Assembly (NCBI RefSeq): GCF_009718825.1
Contig: NZ_WNHB01000011.1
Location: forward strand, 45,404-109,403
DNA length: 64,000 bases
Reading direction: 5' to 3'
Source: Terrilactibacillus tamarindi
Lineage (GTDB): Bacteria; Bacillota; Bacilli; Bacillales; Sporolactobacillaceae
This document shows positions 28,627 through 39,201 of this stretch, one piece after another. The notes below the pieces were generated by a model. That model was not told the DNA's origin. It did not search any database and saw nothing but the letters and a program-made list of their open reading frames with translations. The translations under genes were made by a program, and so were the position numbers. Position 1 is the first letter of the stretch, and every line of letters begins with the position of its first letter.

Positions 28627-30099
28627 TTGAAATTGAAGACATTGTTAAAGGCTCTATCAACTCATGATGACTATCTCCAAAATGAAGACCCCGAAATATT
28701 GGAATTAGAAATTGATTCACGCTTAGTCACAAAGGGAACACTTTTTTTCTGTATTAAAGGATACCAAACGGATGGCCATAACTATGCAAAACAAGCTGTT
28801 GAGAATGGTGCGGCTGCAATCATTGCCGAAGATGATCTCGATGTTGAAGTCCCTGTTGTTTATGTTAATGATGCTCATTTGGCATTAGCCATGATATCCG
28901 ATTACTTCTACGGTCAGCCAAGTAGATCGATGAATGTGATGGGCGTAACGGGTACAAACGGTAAAACGACGGTAACACACCTCATTCGATCAATACAGGA
29001 AGAGGCTAATGTATCGACTGGTCTTATCGGAACGATGGGTATGAAATATAAGGATCAATTTATTCCTGTTAATAATACGACACCGGAGTCTTATCTCGTT
29101 CAAAGATATTTAAAAAAAATGAAAGACGAAGAGATCCAATCTGTTGTCATGGAAGTTTCTTCTCATGCTTTGTATCAAGGGAGAGTTAGAGGTTGTGATT
29201 TTGATATCGGTATTTTCACAAACTTAACGCAAGATCATCTTGATTTTCATAAAACGATGAAAGATTACTTATATGCAAAAAGCCTTCTATTTTCACAACT
29301 TGGAAATACATATGATCTAAAACATCCTAAAGCCGCTGTTTTAAATATCGACGACCCAGCTACAAAGATTTATCGCCATATGACAGCAGCACCTGTTTGG
29401 ACATATGGGATCGTCAATCATGCTGATTTTCGTGCAGAAGATATAAAAATTACAGCGAATGGTACAGAATTCCGATTGGTTACAAAAACAGGGTGTTATC
29501 CTGTTTCGATGAACCTTATCGGTAAATTTAGTGTATATAATGTTCTTGCTTCGCTATTAGCTTGCTATCTTAAGGGGATAAAAATTGACCAGATGATTAA
29601 AACCATTGAGAAGGTGAAAGGAGTACCTGGCAGATTTGAAACTGTGAATGCAGGTCAGCCATTTACCGTCATTGTCGATTATTCTCATACGGCTGATAGT
29701 CTTGAAAACGCTCTTGAGACGATAAAAGAGTTCGCAAATGGGAAAATCATCACGGTTATTGGTTGCGGTGGAGATCGTGATAAAACAAAACGACCAATTA
29801 TGGCTAAAACGGCTGTAGATCGAAGTGATCTGGTTATTTTAACTTCAGATAATCCTCGAACTGAGGATCCAGAAAAAATTCTAGAAGACATGGAAGCAGG
29901 CGTTGTGAATAGAGATTACATTAAAGAGCTTGATCGAAGAAAAGCCATCAAATTAGCGGTGCAGAAAGCAGACAAAAGTGATATTATATTGATTGCTGGT
30001 AAGGGTCACGAAACATATCAAATCATTGGTACGACTAAATTCGATTTTGATGATCGATTGGTTGCAAAGGAAGCTATAAAGGAGCGTTACAATCGATGA
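28627..30099 (+). CDS. murE: UDP-MurNAc-L-Ala-D-Glu:meso-diaminopimelate ligase
   Basis: 490 residues. Three-domain Mur ligase with ATP loop VTGTNGKTTVTH (about 110), central domain with SSHALYQGRVRG and TNLTQDHLDFHKTMKDY, and the C-terminal substrate motif SDNPRTEDP. The DNPR form selects meso-diaminopimelate rather than lysine, so the wall should be of the meso-DAP type. The start is TTG with GAAGGATG upstream. It overlaps murF by ATGA. Confidence 0.95.
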   Translation: MKLKTLLKALSTHDDYLQNEDPEILELEIDSRLVTKGTLFFCIKGYQTDGHNYAKQAVENGAAAIIAEDDLDVEVPVVYVNDAHLALAMISDYFYGQPSRSMNVMGVTGTNGKTTVTHLIRSIQEEANVSTGLIGTMGMKYKDQFIPVNNTTPESYLVQRYLKKMKDEEIQSVVMEVSSHALYQGRVRGCDFDIGIFTNLTQDHLDFHKTMKDYLYAKSLLFSQLGNTYDLKHPKAAVLNIDDPATKIYRHMTAAPVWTYGIVNHADFRAEDIKITANGTEFRLVTKTGCYPVSMNLIGKFSVYNVLASLLACYLKGIKIDQMIKTIEKVKGVPGRFETVNAGQPFTVIVDYSHTADSLENALETIKEFANGKIITVIGCGGDRDKTKRPIMAKTAVDRSDLVILTSDNPRTEDPEKILEDMEAGVVNRDYIKELDRRKAIKLAVQKADKSDIILIAGKGHETYQIIGTTKFDFDDRLVAKEAIKERYNR

Positions 30100-31478
30100 G
30101 TATTCAGGTAAGTAGTGTACGTCATCATGCAATAAGAACAAGGGGAACAATTGATGATACCTGTCAATTAACCGTATTCACAGATAGCCGTAAAAACTGT
30201 CCATCAGGTTTGTTCATCCCCATCCAAGGAGAAAATTTTGATGGCCATGCATTTATTGACAGTGCAATTAAAAACGGGGCAAAGGCAACGCTTTGGTCAG
30301 AGAGTGTTCCACTGCCTGACCGTTTACCGTTAGATTTCCCTGTCTTTTTCGTTAAAGACACTTTGAAAGCTATGCAAGACATAGCCAAAGATGTTTTGTC
30401 ACAACGTAATCCAATAGTGATTGCGGTTACAGGGAGCAATGGCAAAACATCCACTAAAGATATTATTGAAAGTATTATAAAAACAAACTATCATACTTAT
30501 AAAACACAAGGGAACTTTAATAATCATATTGGGCTACCTCTAACCATATTGAGTATGCCTGAAAAATGTGAAGCATTAATTTTAGAAATGGGTATGAATC
30601 ATTTTGGAGAAATCTCACTATTAACGCAGATCGCAAGACCAGATATTGCAGTGATCACAAACATAGGAGAGAGTCACATTGAATTTTTAGGTTCAAGAGA
30701 AGGAATTGCCAAAGCTAAACTTGAAATAGTTGAAGGAATTAAGCCAGGTGGAACGCTGATCATTGATGGTGATGAGCCATTATTAACTCAAGTTAAGCTA
30801 GATCAGTGTCAAGTTGTCACTTGCGGCTATAATAAAGGAAATACTCTTCAAATTGTTCAAGTGAAACCCGATATTTCTGGGTATGACTTTTCTTTAAGTG
30901 GCTCAAAGAGCACCTATCATATCCCCATTATGGGTAAACACAATGTAAAGAATGCAGTTTATGGGGTTGCAGTTGCTAAGCAATTGAATATACATGAAGT
31001 TGATGTAAAAAAAGGTTTGGAAAAGTGTAAATTAACAAAAATGAGGTTCGAATCTGTTGAAGGAAAAGAGGGGACGCTCCTTATAAATGATTCTTATAAT
31101 GCGTCCCCAACATCAATGAAGGCAGTAATCAACACATTAAAACAATTACCTAATTTTAAAAAACGTGTGGTTGTTCTAGGTGATATGTATGAGCTTGGAC
31201 CTGATGAAGAAAATCTTCACCGTTCTGTGGCAGACGCAATAGACCCACCGATCAGCCATGTAATCACAATTGGTCCAAAAGGAAAATGGATTAGTGATTC
31301 ATTAATTGAACAAGGGAAACCATGTTATGTTCAATCTTTTTTGACGAAGAAGGAAGCTCTCCCCGTGTTAGAAACCCTTCTTGATAAAACGACCGTTATA
31401 TTATTTAAAGCATCCCGAGCCGCTGAATTAGAGGAACTCGTGGAGGCCTTACGTGAGAAGAAGGGAGTCAAGGAATAA
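30096..31478 (+). CDS. murF: UDP-MurNAc-tripeptide:D-alanyl-D-alanine ligase
   Basis: 460 residues. Mur ligase that adds D-Ala-D-Ala to complete the pentapeptide. Visible: N-terminal [28 protein letters not shown] loop [12 protein letters not shown] (about 110), [23 protein letters not shown], and the C-terminal [14 protein letters not shown]. Its start overlaps the murE stop, and its own stop overlaps the mraY start, so translation is coupled. Confidence 0.96.
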   Translation: MSIQVSSVRHHAIRTRGTIDDTCQLTVFTDSRKNCPSGLFIPIQGENFDGHAFIDSAIKNGAKATLWSESVPLPDRLPLDFPVFFVKDTLKAMQDIAKDVLSQRNPIVIAVTGSNGKTSTKDIIESIIKTNYHTYKTQGNFNNHIGLPLTILSMPEKCEALILEMGMNHFGEISLLTQIARPDIAVITNIGESHIEFLGSREGIAKAKLEIVEGIKPGGTLIIDGDEPLLTQVKLDQCQVVTCGYNKGNTLQIVQVKPDISGYDFSLSGSKSTYHIPIMGKHNVKNAVYGVAVAKQLNIHEVDVKKGLEKCKLTKMRFESVEGKEGTLLINDSYNASPTSMKAVINTLKQLPNFKKRVVVLGDMYELGPDEENLHRSVADAIDPPISHVITIGPKGKWISDSLIEQGKPCYVQSFLTKKEALPVLETLLDKTTVILFKASRAAELEELVEALREKKGVKE

Positions 31479-32452
31479 TGGCATTTGTTTTATTGTTTAG
31501 TTTAGCATCGGCTTTTTTAGTTACATTAGTATTTGCACCTTTTTTTATTCCGATATTAAGAACATTAAAATTTGGTCAATACATTCGAGAGGAAGGACCA
31601 AAAAGCCATCAGAAAAAAGCAGGAACACCATCCATGGGTGGAATTATTATTTTGGTGGGGTTAATTTGCGGAACGGTTATCGTAGGATTGAAATATCATC
31701 TTGTAACAACGGATACGTATTTATTATTACTTGTTACGATAGGTTTTGGCTTGATTGGTTTTTTGGATGACTTTATTAAGATTGTAATGAAACGCAATAT
31801 GGGCTTAACGTCGAAACAAAAACTATTGGGGCAATTACTCGTATCTCTTATTTTTATCCTTATCTTATACCAGACAGAATTTTCGAGCGTCCTTTCTATT
31901 CCAGGTACACATTGGAGTATAGACTTACACTTTGCCTATGCCATTTTAGTTATTATTATGTTTTTAGGAACTTCTAATGGTACCAATTTAACGGATGGAA
32001 TGGATGGTTTATTGACAGGTGTATCCGTTATATCATTTAGTGCTTATGCATTTATCGCCTATCTGCTTGAACAAAATACGGATATTGCCGTTTTTTCCCT
32101 ATCCGTTGTCGGCGCTTTACTTGGGTTTTTACTTTTTAATGCCTACCCGGCTAAAGTCTTTATGGGTGACACAGGCTCACTTGCTTTAGGTGGTGCTTTA
32201 GCTGCCATATCAATCTTAACGAAAACAGAGCTACTTTTAATCGTCATCGGTGGAATATATGTTATTGAAACCCTCTCTGTCATGATACAGGTTGTTTCTT
32301 TTAAAACAACAGGAAAACGTGTATTTAAAATGAGTCCGCTGCATCACCATTTTGAACTTTCAGGATGGTCTGAATGGAAGGTTGTAACGATGTTTTGGTT
32401 TTTAGGGCTTATTTTTGCAGTGATCGGAATTTATATAAAGGTGTGGCTATAA
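31478..32452 (+). CDS. mraY: Phospho-N-acetylmuramoyl-pentapeptide transferase
   Basis: 324 residues with about ten membrane helices. It moves phospho-MurNAc-pentapeptide to undecaprenyl phosphate, making lipid I. Key motifs: [16 protein letters not shown], the Asp pair in [21 protein letters not shown] and the cytoplasmic [19 protein letters not shown]. It lies directly against murF and murD with no gap. Confidence 0.97.
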   Translation: MAFVLLFSLASAFLVTLVFAPFFIPILRTLKFGQYIREEGPKSHQKKAGTPSMGGIIILVGLICGTVIVGLKYHLVTTDTYLLLLVTIGFGLIGFLDDFIKIVMKRNMGLTSKQKLLGQLLVSLIFILILYQTEFSSVLSIPGTHWSIDLHFAYAILVIIMFLGTSNGTNLTDGMDGLLTGVSVISFSAYAFIAYLLEQNTDIAVFSLSVVGALLGFLLFNAYPAKVFMGDTGSLALGGALAAISILTKTELLLIVIGGIYVIETLSVMIQVVSFKTTGKRVFKMSPLHHHFELSGWSEWKVVTMFWFLGLIFAVIGIYIKVWL

Positions 32453-33811
32453 ATGAAACAAATAGATAAGTATATAGGAAAAAAAGTTCTTGTATTAGGA
32501 CTTGCAAAAAGTGGATACATGGCTGCGAAACTCTTAGATCGATTAGGAGCGATCGTGACAGTCAATGACAAATCAGATTTAGATCATGATGAACATGCTA
32601 AAGAATTAGAACAGATGGGAATTCAGGTGATAGGTGGTAGCCACCCTCTAGAATTAATTACCAACGATCTTTTTTGTATTGTGAAGAATCCTGGCATACC
32701 ATACCGAAATCCTTTACTTAAGGAAGCGTTAAAGAAAAACATTCCCATTATTACAGAGGTTGAAATAGCAGGAGAACTTTCTGAATCTGAATTTATTGGT
32801 GTTACGGGTTCAAATGGTAAGACAACGACAACCATGATGCTCGGTGAAATGATGAAGGGCAGTCGTTTCAATCCTCTTGTTGCAGGTAATATAGGAACCG
32901 TGTTATCTGGGGTTGTCGAGCACTCAACGAAAGAAAATGTGATCGTTACTGAATTATCTAGCTTTCAATTATTGGGGACAAAAACGTTTCATCCGCACGT
33001 TGCGGTTGTTTTAAATATTTTCGGTAATCATTTAGATTATCACGGAAGCATTGAAGAGTATGCTAAAGCCAAGTCACGTATTACCGTAAATCAAACAGAA
33101 GACGACTTTCTTGTCTATAATGCAGAGAATAAAGAAGTATTAGACCACATTGTATCCGTTTCAAAAGCCAAAAAGGTTCCTTTCTCTTCTCATGCTCTTA
33201 CAAAAGAAGGCGCATATATAGAAGACGACCAGATTTACTTTAAAAATGAAAAAATCATGTCAACAAAAGACGTCATGATACGAGGCTTTCATAATCTAGA
33301 GAATGCCTTAGCGGCTTTAGCAGCTGCAAAAATTTATGGTGTTTCGAGTAAAGACATCAAAGAAATACTAGCCAACTTTTCGGGTGCTCCACACCGTTGC
33401 CAGTTGATTCACACTTTACATGGCAGGCTTTTCTATAATGATTCCAAAGCAACGAATATTTTAGCCACATCAAAAGCACTAGCGACTTTTCCTGACCAAT
33501 CCGTTATTTTGTTAGCAGGTGGTTTAGACAGAGGTAATACGTTTGATGATTTAGTGCCACATTTGACAAATGTAAAGGCTGTAATTACTTTTGGAGAAAC
33601 AAAGGAAAAAATCATCGATGCTTGTCAAAAAGCTGGAATTGAAATGATTAAAATCGTCCAAAACGTTGAGGAAGCTGTTCCAGTTGCTTATCGGTTATCG
33701 GAGGTTGGGGATATCATTTTGCTTTCACCTGCCTGTGCAAGTTGGGATCAATATGATTCATTTGAACAAAGGGGAGACATTTTTGTCAAACACGTGCATA
33801 TGCTTAATTAG
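32453..33811 (+). CDS. murD: UDP-MurNAc-L-alanine:D-glutamate ligase
   Basis: 452 residues. N-terminal nucleotide-like domain (KVLVLGLAKSGYMAAKLL), ATP loop [12 protein letters not shown] (about 119), NIFGNHLDYHGS and the C-terminal NDSKATNILATSKAL plus LLSPACASWDQYDSFEQRGD. It adds D-Glu to UDP-MurNAc-L-Ala. It starts 1 base after the mraY stop. About 100 bp of unremarkable sequence separates it from spoVE. Confidence 0.97.
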   Translation: MKQIDKYIGKKVLVLGLAKSGYMAAKLLDRLGAIVTVNDKSDLDHDEHAKELEQMGIQVIGGSHPLELITNDLFCIVKNPGIPYRNPLLKEALKKNIPIITEVEIAGELSESEFIGVTGSNGKTTTTMMLGEMMKGSRFNPLVAGNIGTVLSGVVEHSTKENVIVTELSSFQLLGTKTFHPHVAVVLNIFGNHLDYHGSIEEYAKAKSRITVNQTEDDFLVYNAENKEVLDHIVSVSKAKKVPFSSHALTKEGAYIEDDQIYFKNEKIMSTKDVMIRGFHNLENALAALAAAKIYGVSSKDIKEILANFSGAPHRCQLIHTLHGRLFYNDSKATNILATSKALATFPDQSVILLAGGLDRGNTFDDLVPHLTNVKAVITFGETKEKIIDACQKAGIEMIKIVQNVEEAVPVAYRLSEVGDIILLSPACASWDQYDSFEQRGDIFVKHVHMLN

Positions 33812-33910
33812 GGACAGGTTATATTCCATGCGATAATAGTTTGGTAAAACCATTATCATGACTATAGCACGGAGTATCCTCGTGATTTTTACCTAATGAG
33901 GTGTTAAGCT

Positions 33911-35014
33911 ATGACAAAAACGAAAACGACTCCTGATTTAATTTTAATTAGTGTGACCTTTCTATTACTCACAGTTGGTCTTATCATGGTATATAGTGCA
34001 AGTGCCATACTAGCATCCTATAACTTCAATGGTGATTCCTTTTACTTTGTTAAACGTCAACTGCTCTTTGCAGGAATCGGCCTTATCGCGATGTTTTTTG
34101 TCATGAATGTGCATTATTGGTTGTGGCGTCAGTGGGCTAAACTTGGTGTTCTCATTTGCTTTTTACTTTTAATTGCCGTTCTTATCCCTGGGGTCGGATT
34201 AGAGCGAAATGGATCCACAAGTTGGCTCGGTGTTGGCGCTTTTTCTATCCAGCCCTCGGAATTTATGAAAGTCGCTTTAATTATTTTTCTAGCCCGTTTT
34301 CTATCTGAAAATCAAAAGTACATTACAACGATTAAGAAGGGTCTTATTCCTTCTCTTTCCCTCGTTTTTTTGTCCTTTGGGTTAATTATGCTTCAACCGG
34401 ATCTCGGGACAGGAACAGTTCTGGTCATGACGTGTATTATTATGATTTTCACAGCTGGAGCACAAATTAAACATTTTGTTTTTATGGGATTAATGGGACT
34501 AACGGGAGTGGCCGTTTTAATCATTTCTGCACCTTATCGAATCGCTCGGATTACGTCATTCCTTGATCCATGGAAGGATCCATTAGGAACCGGTTTTCAA
34601 ATTATCCAATCATTACTCGCTATTGGACCTGGGGGGCTCTTAGGTTTCGGTCTTGGACAAAGTAGACAAAAGTATCAATATTTACCTGAACCTCAGACTG
34701 ATTTCATTTTCTCTATTATTTCAGAGGAACTTGGATTTATCGGTGCTACTCTCGTACTTGGTCTTTTCTGTTTACTTATTTGGCGAGGTATCCGGATTGC
34801 TATTTCTGCTCCGGATTTATATGGTAGTTTACTTGCAGTTGGGATTGTGGGAATGATAGCTGTACAAGTGATGATTAATATAGCTGTTGTGACTGGACTT
34901 ATGCCCGTTACCGGAATCACACTTCCTTTTTTGAGTTATGGCGGTTCTTCCTTAACGCTTATGCTCGTATCTATCGGTGTTTTATTAAATATCAGTCGTT
35001 ATACCAAAACATAA
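33911..35014 (+). CDS. spoVE: Stage V sporulation protein E (SEDS glycosyltransferase)
   Basis: 367 residues, about ten membrane helices. SEDS motifs: VGLIMVYSASAI, IQPSEFMKVALI, MLQPDLGTGTV, LPEPQTDFIFSI and TGITLPFLSYGGSSL. Its place after murD identifies it as SpoVE, the cortex-specific partner of SpoVD; ftsW, its vegetative paralogue, is at the start of the window. In B. subtilis murG and murB come next; here they do not. Confidence 0.93.
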   Translation: MTKTKTTPDLILISVTFLLLTVGLIMVYSASAILASYNFNGDSFYFVKRQLLFAGIGLIAMFFVMNVHYWLWRQWAKLGVLICFLLLIAVLIPGVGLERNGSTSWLGVGAFSIQPSEFMKVALIIFLARFLSENQKYITTIKKGLIPSLSLVFLSFGLIMLQPDLGTGTVLVMTCIIMIFTAGAQIKHFVFMGLMGLTGVAVLIISAPYRIARITSFLDPWKDPLGTGFQIIQSLLAIGPGGLLGFGLGQSRQKYQYLPEPQTDFIFSIISEELGFIGATLVLGLFCLLIWRGIRIAISAPDLYGSLLAVGIVGMIAVQVMINIAVVTGLMPVTGITLPFLSYGGSSLTLMLVSIGVLLNISRYTKT

Positions 35015-35035
35015 ACGTTCATCTCATACATGTGT

Positions 35036-35123
35036 AAAAGGATCACTTAGCTGATGTGCACCCTGAAAGTTAGACCTAAAAATCTAACTTTTGGGGTTCA
35101 GTACAAGCTAAGTGGTCCTTTTT
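35036..35123 (+). repeat. Nested palindrome with IS3-type ends, also a likely terminator
   Basis: An outer stem of about 17 bp (AAAAGGATCACTTAGCT / AGCTAAGTGGTCCTTTTT) encloses a second inverted repeat, TGCACCCTGAAAGTTAGA against TCTAACTTTTGGGGTTCA. The inner arms resemble terminal repeats of IS3-family elements. There is no transposase. As a hairpin ending in T residues it should terminate spoVE transcription. Confidence 0.7.
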
Positions 35124-35127
35124 ACTA

Positions 35128-35169
35128 TGCCTGACATTTATTTCGACAAATTTCGGGCGGTGACAGGCA
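35128..35169. repeat. Short imperfect palindrome containing a Spo0A box
   Basis: TGCCTGACA and TGACAGGCA flank TTTCGACAAATTTCG. The centre carries TTCGACA (35142-35148), a perfect reverse match to the Spo0A box TGTCGAA. Its right arm overlaps the -35 region of the divIB promoter. Confidence 0.6.
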
Positions 35170-35189
35170 CTCGTACAATGTGTTATAAT
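35160..35189 (+). promoter_or_regulatory. SigA-type promoter for divIB
   Basis: GTGACA (35160-35165), an 18-base spacer and TATAAT (35184-35189), about 57 bases before the divIB start. It restarts transcription after the palindromic terminator. Confidence 0.65.
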
Positions 35190-35245
35190 GAAATGTCTCT
35201 ATCTACTTAGTGGACAAGCTTTATTGAACGAGGTGTTTTATTTCT

Positions 35246-36019
35246 ATGGTGGAAAAGAAAGTTATTCCTTTAGAGGATCGAATTCCTAAGTTAAAACAAC
35301 AAAGAAAGCAAAAAGCAAACCGCCGAATTATTTTTTATATTACATTATTTTTTATATTGATATTAATCATTGTTTATTTTCAATCTCCACTAAGCAAACT
35401 AACACACGTCAAAATAGATGGGTTACATTACACGTCAAAAAGTCAAATTATTAATACAACTGGCTTACAAAAAAAACCACATTTTTGGGATGTATCATCT
35501 AATTCAGTAAAACATGATATAAAAAAACTTAAAACAGTGAAGAAAGTTAATGTACATAAACAGTTTCCAAATTCCATTTCTATACACATTACAGAATATA
35601 ATCGTATCGCCTATTTTTCAAATCAAGGGACTTATACACCCATTCTTGAAAACGGAACGGAATTACCAAAATTAAAGCAAGGACAATTGCCTATCCATGC
35701 ACCTATCTTGTTTAATTTTCACATGAATCAAAATGGTTTGAGGGTTATTGCAAAGGCCTTAACGAAACTACCTTCAAGTATTGTTCAAAATATATCTGAA
35801 ATCTACTATCATGATAATAAAGTTGGCGAAGGTGATTTGACCCTTTATATGAACGATGGCCATAAGGTTTATGCTAGTCTATCAACCTTCCAATCAAACA
35901 TGGCTTTATATCCTGATATCATAACGAAGATACCAAAAGGGAAAAAAGGGATCGTTCATCTTAGTGTAAGTCCTTATTTTGAACCTACATCGGATGTACC
36001 AAAAGATAAGTCTCCATAA
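35246..36019 (+). CDS. divIB: Cell division protein DivIB (FtsQ family)
   Basis: 257 residues, bitopic. A basic cytoplasmic N-terminus (about 1-27), one membrane helix (about 28-47), a POTRA domain starting LTHVKIDGLHYTSKSQI (about 50-120) and the beta domain, with a hydrophilic tail. It regulates the septal synthase with FtsL and DivIC. It is diverged but matches the family over its length. It is separated from spoVE by repeats and from ftsA by 566 bp. Confidence 0.88.
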   Translation: MVEKKVIPLEDRIPKLKQQRKQKANRRIIFYITLFFILILIIVYFQSPLSKLTHVKIDGLHYTSKSQIINTTGLQKKPHFWDVSSNSVKHDIKKLKTVKKVNVHKQFPNSISIHITEYNRIAYFSNQGTYTPILENGTELPKLKQGQLPIHAPILFNFHMNQNGLRVIAKALTKLPSSIVQNISEIYYHDNKVGEGDLTLYMNDGHKVYASLSTFQSNMALYPDIITKIPKGKKGIVHLSVSPYFEPTSDVPKDKSP

Positions 36020-36585
36020 TTGAACGTCAATTAATGGGGAGTGTATCACCTCTTTTAATCCTTGATTTAGATTCTAAGCGGGATGAAATTTTTATGATTA
36101 CATTGTGTCAGTTTTTTTTTACAAAGAAAGGGATTTTAAACGAAATTTTGACTTTTCTATAACGGCATCTTGGTGTAGACTTATATTTAGCTATACTTTT
36201 TATTTTTTTATGACATGATGAGCATAAAAATCAGAAGTTTATCGAAAAAATATAACTCATTTTCTAATTATTTATATCGTAACAAAGGAAAATCTTTAAT
36301 TGCGTTGAATACTTTCTTTAGAGGATATCCAATATGTCACCATGATTATCGCGACTTCCTATGCTGTTTGTTTGATGTTATGGTTTTAAAACACATAACC
36401 TTACATTCTGGTCCTCATGAATAATGATAGAATTCAAGGATTTAAGAAAATACACACATCATTCTAAATAAAGCAGCGAATAAAGTATTAAACATATTAA
36501 ACGGGTTTATAGATTATGATTGTGACTTTTCTATAAACACCGTCCGGAACAATAGAGACCGAAAGAGAGAAGGAGGTGCCAAAGA
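36020..36585. other. Long intergenic region before ftsA
   Basis: 566 bp where B. subtilis has ylxW, ylxX and sbp. I find no credible gene; a 69-codon frame at 36215-36424 has no family resemblance. A 14-bp motif TGACTTTTCTATAA occurs at both ends (36149-36162 and 36523-36536), and a 20-bp scrap similar to the MITE (TTACATTCTGGTCCTCA) is at 36401-36417. The ftsA-ftsZ promoters must be here, but no SigA or SigH pair stood out. Confidence 0.5.
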
Positions 36586-37863
36586 ATGAACAGCAAAGAC
36601 ATTTATGTAAGTTTAGACATCGGTACATCCAGTGTAAAAGTTATGATCGGGGAAATGGCCGATGGAGCCCTTAATGTCATTGGGGTTGGGAAGTCAGTAT
36701 CAAATGGTATCAAGAAAGGCTCTATAGTAGATATTGATGAAACTGTTCGTTCAATACAAAAAGCGGTTGAGCAAGCCGAGAGAATGGTAGGTTTACAAAT
36801 TAAAAGTGCGATAGTAGGTATAACGGGGAATCATATTCAACTACAATCTTGTCATGGTGTAGTAGCAGTCTCTAGTGAAAATCGTGAAATTGGTAACATT
36901 GATATAGCAAGAGTTATTGAAGCTGCTCAAGTGATGTCAATCCCTCCAGAAAGAGAAATCATTGACGTTATCCCGCATCAATTTATTGTGGATGGATTAG
37001 ATGAGATTAGCGACCCTAGGGGTTTGATTGGCGTTCGACTAGAGATGCAGGGCACACTTATAACAGGTTCAAAATCGATCTTACATAATCTTCTTAGGTG
37101 TGTAGAGAAAGCAGGTGTTCAAATAACGGATATCTGTCTGCAACCTCTCGGACTTGGATCAGTGGCCCTATCACAAGATGAAAAAAATATTGGTGTTGTC
37201 CTCGTAGATATTGGCGGAGGCTCCACCAATGTTGCTGTTTTTGACCAAGGCATTCTGATGACAACTTTTGACTTGCCAATTGGTGGGAATCATATTACAA
37301 AAGATATTTCTATTGGTTTAAGAACACCTTTAGAAGAAGCAGAAAAAATAAAAATTTCCCACGGTTGCTCTTTTTATGAATTAGCCTCAAGTGAAGAAAT
37401 ATTCACCATTCCAAAAATAGGCAGTTCATCGCAGCAAACATTTAATCAGCAGGAACTAGCTGAAATCATAGAACCTCGTTTACAAGAAATATTAGAAATT
37501 GTCCAAACCGAACTAAATCAAATTGGATTTCACGATTTACCAGGTGGGTTTGTATTAACTGGTGGCGTAGCAGCATTACCAGGTTTACTAGATCTTGCTC
37601 AATCTGTGTTAAATAATAGTGTTAGAATTGCAATACCAGACTATATAGGTATTCGTGAACCTCAATATACGGCTTGCGTTGGGTTGATTCAATTTGCTTA
37701 TCATAATGTAAAAGTTCAGGGTAAAGAAGTTGCAGCAGCAATTGCTCCCGATAATTATGATGCTGATTTTGATCAAAGAAAGCATGCAAAGAAAACTAGC
37801 CAGAAAGAACATACAAGTATGGCCAAAAAAGTAAAAGACTGGTTTGGTGTATTCTTCGAGTAA
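36586..37863 (+). CDS. ftsA: Cell division protein FtsA
   Basis: 425 residues. An actin-like ATPase that tethers FtsZ to the membrane. Phosphate-binding loops: [16 protein letters not shown] (about 8) and [16 protein letters not shown] (about 205); the 1C domain lies between; [12 protein letters not shown] near 325. The C-terminal amphipathic helix [12 protein letters not shown] is the membrane anchor. GAAGGAGGTG precedes the ATG. It is followed 40 bp later by ftsZ. Confidence 0.97.
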   Translation: MNSKDIYVSLDIGTSSVKVMIGEMADGALNVIGVGKSVSNGIKKGSIVDIDETVRSIQKAVEQAERMVGLQIKSAIVGITGNHIQLQSCHGVVAVSSENREIGNIDIARVIEAAQVMSIPPEREIIDVIPHQFIVDGLDEISDPRGLIGVRLEMQGTLITGSKSILHNLLRCVEKAGVQITDICLQPLGLGSVALSQDEKNIGVVLVDIGGGSTNVAVFDQGILMTTFDLPIGGNHITKDISIGLRTPLEEAEKIKISHGCSFYELASSEEIFTIPKIGSSSQQTFNQQELAEIIEPRLQEILEIVQTELNQIGFHDLPGGFVLTGGVAALPGLLDLAQSVLNNSVRIAIPDYIGIREPQYTACVGLIQFAYHNVKVQGKEVAAAIAPDNYDADFDQRKHAKKTSQKEHTSMAKKVKDWFGVFFE

Positions 37864-37903
37864 GTTAAGCAGCAGAATGAGTGAAATGGGAGGAATTAAT
37901 AAC

Positions 37904-39037
37904 ATGTATGAAGTTGATATGGAGATGGAACAACTTGCTCAGATTAAAGTCATCGGTGTAGGCGGTGGAGGTAACAATGCTGTAAACCGTATGATCGAGA
38001 GTGGAATAAGGGGCGTTGAGTTCATTTGTGTAAATACAGATTCTCAAGCACTTAAACTATCAAAAGCAAGTGTTAAATTACAATTAGGTGAGAAATTAAC
38101 TAGAGGACTTGGTGCGGGAGCTAATCCAGAAATAGGAAAAAAAGCAGCCGAAGAAAGTCGTGAACAAGTCGAAGAAGTTCTTCGTGGCGCTGACATGGTA
38201 TTTGTTACGGCTGGTATGGGCGGTGGAACGGGTACGGGTGCCGCTCCAGTGATTGCAGAAATTGCAAAAGATATAGGGGCATTGACCGTTGGTGTTGTCA
38301 CTCGACCGTTTACATTTGAAGGACGAAAACGTGCAAATCAGGCAGCTGGTGGTATTTCAACACTAAAGGAGAAAGTTGATACACTGATAGTTATCCCAAA
38401 TGATCGATTACTAGAAATCGTAGATAAAAATACACCGATGCTTGAAGCATTCCGCGAAGCCGATAATGTCCTCAGGCAAGGGGTTCAAGGGATCTCTGAT
38501 CTGATTGCTGTGCCAGGACTTATCAACTTGGATTTTGCCGATGTGAAGACGATCATGACCGAAGGGGGCTCTGCCCTTATGGCGATTGGTATTGCAACAG
38601 GCGAAAATCGTGCAGCTGAAGCTGCTAAAAAAGCGATCTCGAGCCCACTTCTTGAGAAATCTATCGATGGGGCAAAAGGTGTTCTCATGAACATTACTGG
38701 CGGTTCAAATCTTAGCCTTTATGAGGTCAATGAAGCCGCAGATATTGTCGCTACAGCAGCCGATCAAGAAGTCAATATGATTTTTGGTTCTGTGATTAGT
38801 GAAGACCTGAGTGATGAAATTGTTGTTACGGTTATAGCAACAGGCTTCCATGAAATTGAAACGCAATCTCAAATGAAGAGACCGCAACGGCCCATATCAA
38901 AGCCTACTCAGCCAAAGGTAAAGAAGAATGACCCTGAAGAAAAAGAGTACACACGTCATTCAAATGTATCAAATGATATAGAAGATACTCTTGATATACC
39001 AACGTTTTTAAGAAACCGAAATCGCCGTAATCACTAA
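37904..39037 (+). CDS. ftsZ: Cell division protein FtsZ (tubulin-like GTPase)
   Basis: 377 residues. GTP-binding signature GGGTGTG at 106-112, preceded by [17 protein letters not shown]7 loop [11 protein letters not shown]; conserved C-terminal peptide [15 protein letters not shown] that binds FtsA and SepF. The linker (about 320-355) is variable as usual. ATG 37904 has GGGAGGA 8 bases upstream; the longer open frame reaching into ftsA is not used. A terminator follows. Confidence 0.98.
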   Translation: MYEVDMEMEQLAQIKVIGVGGGGNNAVNRMIESGIRGVEFICVNTDSQALKLSKASVKLQLGEKLTRGLGAGANPEIGKKAAEESREQVEEVLRGADMVFVTAGMGGGTGTGAAPVIAEIAKDIGALTVGVVTRPFTFEGRKRANQAAGGISTLKEKVDTLIVIPNDRLLEIVDKNTPMLEAFREADNVLRQGVQGISDLIAVPGLINLDFADVKTIMTEGGSALMAIGIATGENRAAEAAKKAISSPLLEKSIDGAKGVLMNITGGSNLSLYEVNEAADIVATAADQEVNMIFGSVISEDLSDEIVVTVIATGFHEIETQSQMKRPQRPISKPTQPKVKKNDPEEKEYTRHSNVSNDIEDTLDIPTFLRNRNRRNH

Positions 39038-39073
39038 GTTATCTGGCAAACTTATAAAGAATGAATGAAACGA

Positions 39074-39102
39074 GGACGTTCTATTTTAGAGCGTTCTTTT
39101 TT
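39074..39102 (+). terminator. Intrinsic terminator after ftsZ
   Basis: GGACGTTCT pairs with AGAGCGTTC (two G-U pairs) around ATTTT, then a T run. Confidence 0.85.
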
Positions 39103-39201
39103 ATTTGTTAATCTTTCTCATTATATTTGAAACAAGGAAAACTTCCCCCCTTATTTAATTCCCAAACCATGTAGGTTAAATAATTTTTATCAATTTTTAA
39201 T

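Noticed and set aside
36215..36424. 69-codon open frame between divIB and ftsA
   Set aside because: No good ribosome binding site, no resemblance to any family, odd composition, and its end overlaps a MITE scrap.
36420..36480. SigH promoter for ftsA
   Set aside because: An AGGATTT resembling a -35 element is present but no GAAT lies at the required 11-14 base distance.
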